A stretch of DNA of 64,000 nt from Chitinophaga niabensis (lineage in GTDB: Bacteria; Bacteroidota; Bacteroidia; Chitinophagales; Chitinophagaceae). The stretch is taken from assembly GCF_039545795.1 (NCBI RefSeq), contig NZ_CP154260.1:1307001-1371000 (forward strand), written 5' to 3'. This document shows positions 36,401 through 46,572 of this stretch, piece after piece; position 1 is the first letter of the stretch, and every line of letters begins with the position of its first letter. Both the position numbers and the translations under genes were made by a program. The notes under the pieces were generated by a model, which made no database searches, was not told where the DNA came from, and saw nothing but the letters and a program-made list of their open reading frames with translations.

Positions 36401-36807
36401 CCGGATGGTTGTGTTTCCGTGGTGTCCGATGGTATTTTTGATTCTGATATTGGCTTGCGCGTTACTACAACGGTAGTACCAACGATCGTATGTGTATATC
36501 CTTTCCCGTTAAACACAGCTTTCATAAAAGCTTCCAGTGGCTGCTCCTTTGCTTTTACCGTTACTTTGGTCTGCACGTCTACCAGTTCCGGATTGAAGAC
36601 CACCGTGTAACCTGTTTGCTTTTTTACTTCAGCGAAAACCTGCTGCAGCGGGATCTGCCTGCCACTCCAGGTGATCGTTTGAGCAATGCTTTTTAAAGGG
36701 AGGTTTAATAGCAGGAACGCGAACAGCCATTTTAATGGTTGATTGGCCCGGACAGGAGGACACAGTTCTCTCCCGGTCAACCGGTTGTTAAAGTTTGATC
36801 TTAACAT
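33415..36807 (-). CDS. SusC/RagA-family TonB-dependent receptor with STN domain
   Basis: Outer-membrane importer of 1130 residues. The ATG at 36807 (MLRSNFNNRL) was chosen because it leads into a basic stretch and then the signal helix (WLFAFLLLNLPLKSIAQ); a longer frame runs through likely leader DNA. The STN domain (ITWSGRQIPLQQVFAEVKKQ) is followed by a carboxypeptidase-like domain (GIVLDEKTFAVVPGVTV), the plug (PLQALQGRVPGLIV, IEVLKDGDATAIYGSRAANG) and the barrel, ending in CNLSFNF. The adjacent FecR and ECF sigma should respond to it. Downstream genes make this the entry point of a system with an ABC exporter and MutS-like ATPases. Confidence 0.96.
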   Translation of the reverse strand: MLRSNFNNRLTGRELCPPVRANQPLKWLFAFLLLNLPLKSIAQTITWSGRQIPLQQVFAEVKKQTGYTVVFNPELVDVQTKVTVKAKEQPLEAFMKAVFNGKGYTHTIVGTTVVVTRKPISESKIPSDTTETQPSGREINGIVLDEKTFAVVPGVTVITEDGAKGTQTNEKGLFTLKNVADKVTLIVTCIGYEKAIVKADGTTPLVNVHLKVSTSQLDQAVIQGYGITSKRLATGNIAKITAEEIARQPVMNPLQALQGRVPGLIVTHTRGYASSPLTVEIRGRNSLNKQFLSEPLYVIDGVPQTILDVKGSTRYSSNTSPGFVQGGASATNGQSPLFSINPKDIESIEVLKDGDATAIYGSRAANGVILITTKKGMPGKTSFNLNISKGVVTVPRYREMLNTQEYVAMRLEALKNDGIPVNAASAPDLVIWDTTRYTNWQKEMLSAGSETSVSAGLSGGDNRVFFNLNTNYTKQTDLMTRNGGNQRATLNFNIRHRSTNQKLNVGFGVKYGYTKVDAISDRTSAFTLAPNAPPIFNEKGNLNFQAWNEANMLFDFPFTYLLRPATAKTQSLNGNLNISYQLVKGFTLNVDAGYTFMQNNNDFLTPISSQNPLFNPSGSAVFGKSGNNNWIIEPQLRYSRMISKGTLSIQAGATLQNTSTTGTTIMGMGYTNDVLLHSIANAPVQRVMEGISEYKYAAVFGRINYNWGSKYVINLNARRDGSSRFAPGSQFGNFGSVGATWILSEENWMRNTLPSWLSLIKLRGSYALTGNDAIGDYQYLSQWSRTQPYSFTPSYAYDGINPFVPVHAVNQNYRWEELRQLEGALILGFLEDRINLEVAMYRKRSGNQLTDYPTPQYTGFQSVTANWDAVVQNSGLEATLLAKLVQQKDLSWNFNFNIGSNRNKLISFPGLASSPYATQYKIGESLSAVYLLHYLGVDPQTGDYAYEDYNKDGKVSNNFSVVPGTGDDDRYVAVDLNPSFTGGFGSDFRYRNFSLSFFFDFIKQMGTHPFATITPGRMNNLVMPKEVMEDHWRKPGDIATYARFSTTAPNTLLGSDRGYIDASFLRFKNVSFNYTLPEKLVKKARMQSCNFSIHVQNLWTITRYNMDPELQNATFNPIPRIMTCNLSFNF

Positions 36808-36967
36808 TGCAATTTGGTTGATAAGTATTGATAATGATGTGCCGGCGCGCATCGGCAACTATAAACAGACTGTATGCATATTTTTTGCTAAGGCAAAGCT
36901 CCGCCAGGAAGCCTGGTTGCTTCTGACCTTCTCACATCCACATTTTTATTTTTCACTTATATTCTGA

Positions 36968-38140
36968 TCATTCACCGGGAGCGATGATCACTTTATTCCC
37001 CTCCAGCCTGAAACGAAGCCCCATTGTATTTAATACAGCGAGTGCCTGCGGGAGGCCTGCATCCCTTTTTATTTCACCGCTGAGTACAATAGCAGGGATA
37101 CTGCCTTCGTACACCACTTCTATTTCGTACCACCTTGCCAGCTGGCGCATTACATCATCCAGCCTGGTGTGGTCAAAACGGAAAACACCGTTCTTCCAGG
37201 CAATAGCCTGGTCTATATCTGCATGATCAACTACTTTCATCTGCTGTTGGCTGATCAACGCCTGTTGACCGGGATTCAGCACGGCAGATTGTGTTTGATG
37301 GGATATTTTAACACGCCCTTCCAGTAAAGTGGCATAGATCCCCGGATCATCCTTATACGCGCTGATATTAAAGTGGGTACCCAGTACCTCTACAGTGGCT
37401 TCGCCATCTATGTCTGCAATGAATGGTTTTTCCTGGTTCTGCGCTACTTCAAAGTATGCTTCGCCGGTTATCCTTACTTTTCTTTGCTGGTCAACGAAAG
37501 CAGTAGGATAAGTGATACTTGAACGGGCATTCAGCCAAACGTTTGTACCATCCGGTAATTGTACTCTGTATTGCTTTCCGTGTGGAGTAGAAAGCGTATG
37601 GTATTCCACTGCACCCGTGTTACCGGGGTAATTCAGCACACCGCCTTTGTTATTAATGACAAAACTTCCGTTTTGAATGATGTTGCCTTCAATACTGTCC
37701 AGGAATACTTCTTTACCATTAGCGAGCTTAAGTATAGTCCTGTTTGTACCAGCGAGTGGGCGGGTATCTTTCCTGATGCTGCCTGTATATATCACAATGG
37801 CGCTTGAAACCGCGATAATTAGTATAGCTGCTGCTGCATAACGTATCCATGGGCGGCGCTTTGCCGGCATAGAATGGACTACGGCCTGTTCTGCCGGTAT
37901 CTCCTTGTTCACAGCGTCCAATAAGCCGGAGAGGATCCGTCTGCCGGCCTCTGCGGAGATTCCTGGTTTTTCAGCAAGCGACTGTTCATATACGGAATGC
38001 AGCAACTCTTCAATTCCTGCATTATCCTCAATTGAATTTTCCTTTAGCCATTCGAACAATGCCATGCCCTCTGCCTCCGATATGGAGCCATCCAGGTATT
38101 TTTGAAGCAGGTCTGTTTCGGGAATCTTTTTCAGCTCCAT
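36968..38140 (-). CDS. FecR-family anti-sigma factor
   Basis: Anti-sigma regulator of 390 residues. N-terminal sigma-binding part (DLLQKYLDGSISEAEGMALF), a membrane helix near 99-118 (YAAAAILIIAVSSAIVIY), a FecR domain (VQLPDGTNVWLNARSSITYP, GEAYFEVAQNQEKPF) and a DUF4974-like end (RLDDVMRQLARWYEIEVVY). The spacing is 48 bases after the sigma factor, the same as in the locus at 2767-4563, and the protein is closely similar to that FecR, so these two modules probably share a recent origin. Downstream SusC follows after 160 bases. Confidence 0.95.
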   Translation of the reverse strand: MELKKIPETDLLQKYLDGSISEAEGMALFEWLKENSIEDNAGIEELLHSVYEQSLAEKPGISAEAGRRILSGLLDAVNKEIPAEQAVVHSMPAKRRPWIRYAAAAILIIAVSSAIVIYTGSIRKDTRPLAGTNRTILKLANGKEVFLDSIEGNIIQNGSFVINNKGGVLNYPGNTGAVEYHTLSTPHGKQYRVQLPDGTNVWLNARSSITYPTAFVDQQRKVRITGEAYFEVAQNQEKPFIADIDGEATVEVLGTHFNISAYKDDPGIYATLLEGRVKISHQTQSAVLNPGQQALISQQQMKVVDHADIDQAIAWKNGVFRFDHTRLDDVMRQLARWYEIEVVYEGSIPAIVLSGEIKRDAGLPQALAVLNTMGLRFRLEGNKVIIAPGE

Positions 38141-38188
38141 AATAGTAAGACTAACGAGTAAATGAAATGGGTGGATGAGCCGGGAAAA

Positions 38189-38791
38189 TTATTTTAGCGA
38201 CACTAAGAGCATCAACAGCGAAATATCACCATATTCCAGCAGGTACGCCTTGATCGACTTTACAGCCAGCGCCAGGTGCTGTTTTAGCGTATTACGGGAA
38301 ATATTCATCAATGCAGCCGCTTCTTCATACGTTTTTCCCTGCTGACGGCAAAGGATAAAGGCTTCACGGCGTTGTACCGGCAGGTTTATGATCGCTTTCT
38401 GCAATAATTCTTCATATTGCCTGCTCTCAACGGCATCCATTAATGCCTGGTCATTTATATTCAATGAAACACGGTGCAGTACTTCGTCTCTGATGGTACT
38501 ATATAAAGCGATCCGGTTTAACTGGGTAATGGCAATATTTCTGGCAAAGCGGTACAAGTAAGCCGAAAAGGACGATTTAATGTCCAGCTGCTCCCTTACT
38601 TCCCAGATCTTCAGGAAAACATCATGTACCAGGTCTTCGGTAAGTTTAGGGTTTTTGGTGAATTTAAGCAGGTAGTTATAAATGCCGCCATGGTAATGAA
38701 GATAGATAGCCGTAAATGCCTGCTGATCGCCAATGGCGAGCAGCTTCAGTAGTTCCGGTTCATTATTATGCTGAGAAATATCGTTCACCAA
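38189..38791 (-). CDS. ECF RNA polymerase sigma factor
   Basis: Sigma factor of 200 residues. Region 2: AFTAIYLHYHGGIYNYLLKF and LTEDLVHDVFLKIWEVREQL (about residues 25-70). Region 4: LPVQRREAFILCRQQGKTYEEAAALM with ISRNTLKQHLALAV (about 137-185). A hydrophobic tail (GDISLLMLLVSL) follows. It heads the long minus-strand series FecR, SusC, SusD, ABC ATPase, permease, two MutS-like ATPases and S41 peptidase, and may control all of them because gaps are short and no terminator is seen inside. Confidence 0.95.
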   Translation of the reverse strand: MVNDISQHNNEPELLKLLAIGDQQAFTAIYLHYHGGIYNYLLKFTKNPKLTEDLVHDVFLKIWEVREQLDIKSSFSAYLYRFARNIAITQLNRIALYSTIRDEVLHRVSLNINDQALMDAVESRQYEELLQKAIINLPVQRREAFILCRQQGKTYEEAAALMNISRNTLKQHLALAVKSIKAYLLEYGDISLLMLLVSLK

Positions 38792-38883
38792 TGGCTTATC
38801 ACTTTATATTAGTTAGGTAGTAAAGTTAATATTAATTGCCAAATGGGGTAGTGTTCTTGTCCGGGTAACGGGCACTGATAAAT

Positions 38884-38921
38884 AAAAAGCCTTCAGGGCT
38901 CAATGACCCTGAAGGCTTTTT
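38884..38921 (-). terminator. Intrinsic terminator after the OmpH-like gene
   Basis: AAAAAGCCTTCAGGG and CCCTGAAGGCTTTTT form a perfect 15-bp stem with an 8-base loop and T runs on both strands, 13 bases after the OmpH-like stop. Confidence 0.85.
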
Positions 38922-38934
38922 ATTGTTTTCGTTC

Positions 38935-39435
38935 CTATTTAATCCCCAGCTTCAGTTTGGCCGGGGCCATCAGGTCTTCACAGGTGGCTGCCACTATTAT
39001 ATCTTTTGAACTATCCAGCACGCAAACAAATCCTTTTTCTGCTGCCAGGTCAGCTACTGCTTTTTTAGCCTTTGCTATGATCGGGTCAGTAAGTGCCTGT
39101 TCACGGAGCGCCAGTTTTTGCTCCATGCGCATTTTATAGTCGTCAATACTTGTTTTAGCGGTTTCCAGTTCTTTTATCCTTATATCTCTGATATCCGGTT
39201 TCAGGGTAGGCTCCTCTTTTGTAAAAAGCGCCACCCTTTTCTGAAATTCTGTTACCAGTACCTGCCCGTCTTTATTGAGTTCCTGTTCATATAATTGCAG
39301 CGTATCAAGCGCCCGTTTAGTTTCCGGCATGCTGGAAATAAGTTGCTGCATATGGATGTAGGCAATTTTTGTTTGTGCATTAACATATGCAGTTGTTAAC
39401 AGGAGTAATGCTGCGAGGGTAAAGTTTTTAAGCAT
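38935..39435 (-). CDS. OmpH/Skp-family periplasmic chaperone-like protein
   Basis: Exported protein of 166 residues with a signal peptide (MLKNFTLAALLLLTTAYVNAQ). The mature start TKIAYIHMQQLISSMPETKRALDTLQ matches the OmpH/Skp family, and the middle (about residues 45-125) is charged and helical, as in the tentacle-like coiled coils of Skp. Members hold unfolded outer-membrane proteins in the periplasm. It is monocistronic with its own terminator. Typical length for the family is 160-180 residues. Confidence 0.9.
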   Translation of the reverse strand: MLKNFTLAALLLLTTAYVNAQTKIAYIHMQQLISSMPETKRALDTLQLYEQELNKDGQVLVTEFQKRVALFTKEEPTLKPDIRDIRIKELETAKTSIDDYKMRMEQKLALREQALTDPIIAKAKKAVADLAAEKGFVCVLDSSKDIIVAATCEDLMAPAKLKLGIK

Positions 39436-39555
39436 AACATCAATTTTAAGGCATGAGATAATGCCGTAAGTTGAACATTGATATTAGAATAAAAAGTTAA
39501 GGGAACTTTAATGAAAAGTTAAAACGAAAATGTTATCTTTTGACAAACATGCTTC

Positions 39556-40545
39556 ATGAAAATAACTCTATGTTTCGTTTTTATTTTAACCTCTCTACAT
39601 GCACAATCTCAAAGCAAAGAACAATGGTTAGATAATTAGTTTCACGCCTGGGAACTGGTGGACCGTGAACTGCTGCTACTTCCTGCTGACAGGCCACCTG
39701 AAATGGTATTTTATGATGATACCTGGGTATATACTACTGCTGCTATTGCTGGTTCCGTCATGAACGGCCCGCGCATGTATGGAAAACCGCTGCAATGGAA
39801 GAAAAACCGGCACAGCGATACGCTGACATTACCGGATGGCCAGCGTGTACCGGTTGGTTTAATGAGTTTCGCTGCACCTGCTCCCGATGGAAGAAGTTTC
39901 TTTGTAATGGCAGTCCCTGCATTCTGGAAAGCAGCTGGTATTGAAAGCAGTGCATTTACGCTGGATAAAATGCTCACCGGCGTATTCCTGCATGAATTCA
40001 CGCATACCAGGCAGCAAAAGAGTTTTGGGCACCTGGTGGATTCCATAGAACGTGTACATACCTTCAGGGAGGTATCCTTGTCTGATGATATTGTACAGGG
40101 CTATTTTAAAGCAGACAGTGATTATGTACAAAGCTTCCGGGAAGAGATAGATGCTTTTTATACTGCCGCTGCTGCAACAGACAAAAAAGAGGTAAAGGAT
40201 GCTGTGAGGAAGGGACTTTCCTTACTGAAAGCAAGGCAGGCAAAATATTTTACAGGTAACAGAGAGATCCTGAAAACACTGGATGATATTTTCCTTTCCA
40301 TGGAAGGGCTGGGGCAATACGTGGCGGTATACTGGCTGATGCATCCCCGGGGAGGCCGTGTGAACAGAGATACTGCTATCTCCGGCTTTCGCAGGAAACG
40401 TAACCAATGGTCACAGGAAGAAGGGCTGGCCATGTTCCTGGCGCTTACCAGGTTGAAGGAAAAGGATTGGGTGAAATATCAGTTCAACAAGAAGCCCCGT
40501 ACAATTGTTGAATTATTGGAGCAGGAGAGTAGGGATAGATTTTAA
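39556..40545 (+). pseudogene. Exported HExxH metalloprotease-like protein broken by an in-frame TAG
   Basis: From ATG 39556 the frame encodes a signal peptide (MKITLCFVFILTSLHAQ) and QSKEQWLDN, then TAG at 39637-39639, after which the same frame stays open for another 301 codons. The downstream part begins FHAWELVDRELLLLP and has a zinc-protease-like motif FLHEFTHTRQ (HEFTH). The signal peptide and the body are clearly one gene; the stop at codon 28 separates them. A GTG at 39658 is in frame but would drop the signal peptide. Unless the stop is read through or is a sequence error, the exported product is not made. Family name not recognised. Confidence 0.75.
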
Positions 40546-40568
40546 CTATCTAAATATCTATTAAATAG

Positions 40569-42908
<2,340 letters not shown>

Positions 42909-42921
42909 GTTTTCATTAGGT

Positions 42922-42964
42922 AAACAAGCAAAGCCCCGATGATCCATCGGGGCTTTGCTTGTTT
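42922..42964 (+). terminator. Intrinsic terminator of katG
   Basis: A perfect 20-bp inverted repeat (AAACAAGCAAAGCCCCGATG and its complement) with a 3-base loop starts 13 bases after the katG stop. Confidence 0.85.
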
Positions 42965-43068
42965 ATGCGGATACAGCAGGATAGAAAAACGGAGAAACAA
43001 TTGTCAGGTTTACACGTGATTTATTGATCCATGATGTTTATATTGTAGATAGGAATAAACCTTATTAT

Positions 43069-43635
43069 ATGAGCAAGATCAAAAAGAAGTTGTCAGCAGA
43101 ACAAACTGCAGGGCTCCTCAAGATTTTGAAAGCCCGTTTTGAGAAAAACATGAAACGCCATACGGGCCTTTCATGGGCTAAAGTACAGGCAAAACTGGAA
43201 GCCAGTCCAGAGAAAATGTGGTCACTGGAAGAAATGGAAATAAGCGGTGGTGAGCCGGATGTAGTGGGATATGATAAAAAGAAAGATGCATTCATCTTTT
43301 ATGATTGCTCCCCTGAAACTCCTAAAGGCCGCAGAAGCATTTGCTACGACCGGGAAGCACTGGATTCCAGGAAACAGCACAAACCGGCAGACAGCGCTAT
43401 GGACATGGCTGCAGCTATGGGTATTGAAATGCTAACGGAAGAACAGTACCGGGAGTTGCAGCAACTGGGAGATTTTGATGCTAAAACATCCAGCTGGATT
43501 CAAACACCCGATGATATTCGTGAACTGGGTGGCGCGCTGTTCTGTGATTTCCGTTATGGCAAAGTTTTCGTGTATCATAACGGTGCGGATTCTTATTATG
43601 GTGTGAGGGGATTCCGTGGTTCGTTAAGCGTATAA
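43069..43635 (+). CDS. DUF4256 family protein
   Basis: Soluble protein of 188 residues without signal peptide. The sequence matches the DUF4256 family along its length: KARFEKNMKRHTGLSW, EEMEISGGEPDVVGYD, DCSPETPKGRRSICYDREAL, WIQTPDDIRELGGALFCDFRYG. Members are single-domain proteins of about this length with no known activity. The start MSKIKKKL was chosen over an upstream ATG because family similarity begins there. The sulfatase gene follows after 10 bases, so the two may share a transcript, but I see no functional link. Confidence 0.88.
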   Translation: MSKIKKKLSAEQTAGLLKILKARFEKNMKRHTGLSWAKVQAKLEASPEKMWSLEEMEISGGEPDVVGYDKKKDAFIFYDCSPETPKGRRSICYDREALDSRKQHKPADSAMDMAAAMGIEMLTEEQYRELQQLGDFDAKTSSWIQTPDDIRELGGALFCDFRYGKVFVYHNGADSYYGVRGFRGSLSV

Positions 43636-43645
43636 TTCTTTGTAA

Positions 43646-45481
43646 ATGCTGTCTTTTCGTTTTATTGTTATGGCTTTTTTTGCCGGCTTATGTTCTTCTT
43701 ATGCCCAAGACAAGCCCAACATGGTCATTTTCCTTACAGATGATCTGAACCAAATGGATGTTGGATGTTATGGCAATGCAGATGTGAGAACACCTAATAT
43801 GGATTCGCTGGCTGCCGGCGGCATGCGGTTTAATAAAGCCTATGCCGTGGCCCCGATGTGCACGCCTTCAAGAAGTGCCATGTTTACAGGGCTTTACCCT
43901 TTCCGCAATGGCTCACAAATGAATCACTTTACGGTAAAGCCCAACACCGCTAACCTGCCACAGTTCCTGAAGAAACTGGGGTACCGGGTAGTGATTGCCG
44001 GTAAAACGGATGTTTTTCCGCTACATAATTTCCCTTTTGAAAGAATAGGTGAGGAGTTTGGCAAATATGCCCCCATTGAAAACCGGCTGGATAGAAAGAA
44101 GGAAACTGTGCAGATGATAGCGCAGCATTTCAGCGAGCATCCTGAGCAACCCATCTGCCTGATCGTGGCGCCATGGGTTCCGCATGTACCCTGGTTTCCG
44201 AACAGAGATTTTGATCCGGAGAAATTAAAAATGCCCAATTACCTGGCAGATACCAAAGCTACCCGCAAAGCATTGGCCGCGTATTATCAAAGTATAGGAG
44301 AGGCGGACAAAATGTTAGGGGAAGTAATGCAGGCAATAGATAGAGCGGGCCAGAAAAACAACACCATGTTTATGTTTATTGCTGATCAGGGCGCGCAATT
44401 CCCCTCAGCAAAATGGACCGTATATGATCAGGGCTTAAGAGTACCCATGATTGTGAGATGGCCCGGTAAAGTTAAAGCGGGCACTACTTCAGATGCGCTT
44501 GTATCACTGGTAGACCTGACGCCTACACTGGTGGACCTTGCCGGTGGAAAGAAGATGGAGGGACTGGATGGAGAATCGTTAAAAAATGTACTATTAAATA
44601 AGAAGAAAGACCACCATCAGTACATTTTCGCGGAAACGTCCATGGAACCTCATTTCTGGTACAACTATACACCTTCCCGTACTGTCATTAGCAATGACGG
44701 TTTCCATTATATCAGAAACTATCATCCCGGTGTTCGCTTTATTACCCATATAGATAAGGCCGGGCAGAATGAATTCTATTTTGATACCTGGGTGGCAGCT
44801 GCCGAAAATGATCCTAAGATCAGCTTTCTGCTCAACCGCTATAGCTATCGTCAGCCGGAAGAGTTGTATAATTTGGATACAGACCGTGATGAGTTTAAGA
44901 ATCTCGTCTATAATCCCGTTTACAATAGTAAACTGATGGAGCTGGAAAAGTTGCTTGATAAGGAATTAAACAGGCTGGGCGAAACCAGTGAGATGATATC
45001 AGAAGGAACGCTGCCGGTTTTCTTTGATCAGAGCTATACCATCAGGCAGCAAAAAAGTGCATCAGATCTTTCTTTCAATAAAAAGAAATGGAACCCGGAT
45101 GTATTGTTCATTACCGCCTATCTGAACGATATGGATAAAGGAGGTGTTGTTTGCGACTATTTTTCCAATTTCAGGCTGTATGCCTACCGCAACAAAATAG
45201 GCTTGAAACTGGCGGATGGTACTGAACTGGAAAGTGAAATGATCCCCGGAAAGCAGGGACAACTGGTATTAAAATTATCTTCACAAGGCGAACTGGAAGT
45301 AAAACTTAACCAGAAAACCATTTTGGTTAAAGCATTGAAGAAAGACCTTACTAAAATAAAAGGAGGATATGTGACCTGTGGTAAGATACAGGGAGAGGAG
45401 CTTGAGGGCAAGCTCCAATCCTATAACGGGCAGATCAGGGATCTGAGGTTTACGATGAATGATCTGTCCAGGGAGCCTTAG
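43646..45481 (+). CDS. Exported sulfatase, Cys-type
   Basis: Type I sulfatase of 611 residues with a signal peptide (ends near SSYAQ). The formylglycine site MCTPSRSAMFTG (Cys72 to be modified) is intact, with metal-binding D32-D33 at TDDL and a later D247 in ADQGAQ, where many sulfatases have DHG or DNG. A maturase able to convert the Cys must exist elsewhere. Residues about 465-605 form an extra C-terminal domain that looks like a carbohydrate-binding jelly roll (DLSFNKKKWNPDVLF, LRFTMNDLS). It would remove sulfate from a glycan or related ester in the periplasm or outside. It is not next to a Sus pair, and its 3' end overlaps the SMR gene by 4 bases. Confidence 0.92.
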   Translation: MLSFRFIVMAFFAGLCSSYAQDKPNMVIFLTDDLNQMDVGCYGNADVRTPNMDSLAAGGMRFNKAYAVAPMCTPSRSAMFTGLYPFRNGSQMNHFTVKPNTANLPQFLKKLGYRVVIAGKTDVFPLHNFPFERIGEEFGKYAPIENRLDRKKETVQMIAQHFSEHPEQPICLIVAPWVPHVPWFPNRDFDPEKLKMPNYLADTKATRKALAAYYQSIGEADKMLGEVMQAIDRAGQKNNTMFMFIADQGAQFPSAKWTVYDQGLRVPMIVRWPGKVKAGTTSDALVSLVDLTPTLVDLAGGKKMEGLDGESLKNVLLNKKKDHHQYIFAETSMEPHFWYNYTPSRTVISNDGFHYIRNYHPGVRFITHIDKAGQNEFYFDTWVAAAENDPKISFLLNRYSYRQPEELYNLDTDRDEFKNLVYNPVYNSKLMELEKLLDKELNRLGETSEMISEGTLPVFFDQSYTIRQQKSASDLSFNKKKWNPDVLFITAYLNDMDKGGVVCDYFSNFRLYAYRNKIGLKLADGTELESEMIPGKQGQLVLKLSSQGELEVKLNQKTILVKALKKDLTKIKGGYVTCGKIQGEELEGKLQSYNGQIRDLRFTMNDLSREP

Positions 45482-45804
45482 TGCGCCATTGATTTCAATC
45501 CAACAATGGATCCTATCAATGTTGCTATAAAGAATAACCGCCAGAAGTTCACACTTTCATGAAATACAAAGATACCCACCAGAACGGTGCCCACGGCACC
45601 TATACCTGTCCATACCGCATAAGCGGTTCCGAGCGGCAGGGTTTGGACTGCCTTCATCAGCAGCAGCATACTTGCCACCAGCGAAACCAGGAATGAGCCA
45701 TACCAGAGATACATTTCTAGGCCTGTTGTTGTTTTGGCCTTTCCCAGGCTGGAGGTAAAGGCTACCTCAAATAAACCAGCGATAATTAAAATAATCCAAT
45801 TCAC
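45478..45804 (-). CDS. SMR-family exporter, SugE/Gdx-like
   Basis: Small multidrug resistance protein of 108 residues with four membrane helices that works as an antiparallel dimer. The essential Glu is at position 13 (AGLFEVAF), and TLPLGTAYAVWTGIGAVGTVLVG is the conserved third helix. The sequence is closer to the SugE/Gdx branch, which exports guanidinium, than to EmrE, though this is a judgement from motifs. A Crp-type regulator lies 65 bases upstream on the same strand and may control it. No guanidine riboswitch was recognised. Confidence 0.88.
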   Translation of the reverse strand: MNWIILIIAGLFEVAFTSSLGKAKTTTGLEMYLWYGSFLVSLVASMLLLMKAVQTLPLGTAYAVWTGIGAVGTVLVGIFVFHESVNFWRLFFIATLIGSIVGLKSMAH

Positions 45805-45869
45805 GACTTATAGATTTTATACCTGCAAAGTTCGTGATAAGGGAGGCGGGAATAATTAACAAATGATAA

Positions 45870-46436
45870 TTATTTAAGTTCAGACCGGATTCTGCTCAGG
45901 GATACCGGGGTTATTCCCAGATAAGAAGCTATATGTGCAAGTTGTACCCTTTGCAACAGGTCAGGGTTGTTGTTCATTAATTCTTTATAGCGTTCCAGCG
46001 CTGTCCTGCATTGCCTGGAAATAAACCGCTCTTCAACCTTTATCAATTCCTGTTCTGCGAACGTTCTTCCCCAATTGGCGATATGTATGTCCGTATTATA
46101 CAAGGCCCTCAGATCCTCCGTTTGTATTTGATAGAGATCGCATGGTTCCAGTGATTCGATGGTTTCGTAGCCCTTTTGGTTTTCAACATAGTTCTTCATG
46201 GAGAGAACGGCATCCCCTTCTTTTCCGAACCAGAAGGTTATTTCTTCTTCTCCTTCCGGACTGGCATAGGCCCGCACTATTCCCTTCCTGATGAAATATA
46301 CTTTTGGCGCTATCCTGTTCAGCTTAAACAGCACATGTGCTTTGGGATAAGTGATCTCATAGATCTTTTCCTTCAGCAGGGTCTTTGACTGTTCAGGCAG
46401 CGGGTATATATTGTCGAGTATGTTGTCCAGATCCAT
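45870..46436 (-). CDS. Crp/Fnr-family transcription regulator
   Basis: Regulator of 188 residues: an N-terminal cyclic-nucleotide-binding-like barrel (VYFIRKGIVRAYASPEGEEEITFWFGKEGDAVLS, residues 45-80) and a C-terminal winged helix (RVQLAHIASYLGITPVSLSRIRSEL). The residues that bind cAMP are not conserved and there are no Fnr-type cysteine clusters, so the effector is unknown. This short form is common in Bacteroidota, often beside a transporter gene, and here an SMR exporter follows on the same strand. Confidence 0.92.
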   Translation of the reverse strand: MDLDNILDNIYPLPEQSKTLLKEKIYEITYPKAHVLFKLNRIAPKVYFIRKGIVRAYASPEGEEEITFWFGKEGDAVLSMKNYVENQKGYETIESLEPCDLYQIQTEDLRALYNTDIHIANWGRTFAEQELIKVEERFISRQCRTALERYKELMNNNPDLLQRVQLAHIASYLGITPVSLSRIRSELK

Positions 46437-46572
46437 AGGACGAATATACCAAATAGGAGGCTTGAAGTAAGAAATTTCACAGTGGGAATTTACGGTTAGG
46501 GCTTATGTATTCAAATATAATTCTTAGCTTAATATATTTATAGGAAATTTTTGTGTTTTAACCCGCTTGAAA

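Noticed and set aside
39658..40545. Intact gene starting at GTG 39658
   Set aside because: The signal peptide and first residues lie in the same frame upstream of the TAG, so the shorter frame is the remainder of a broken gene.
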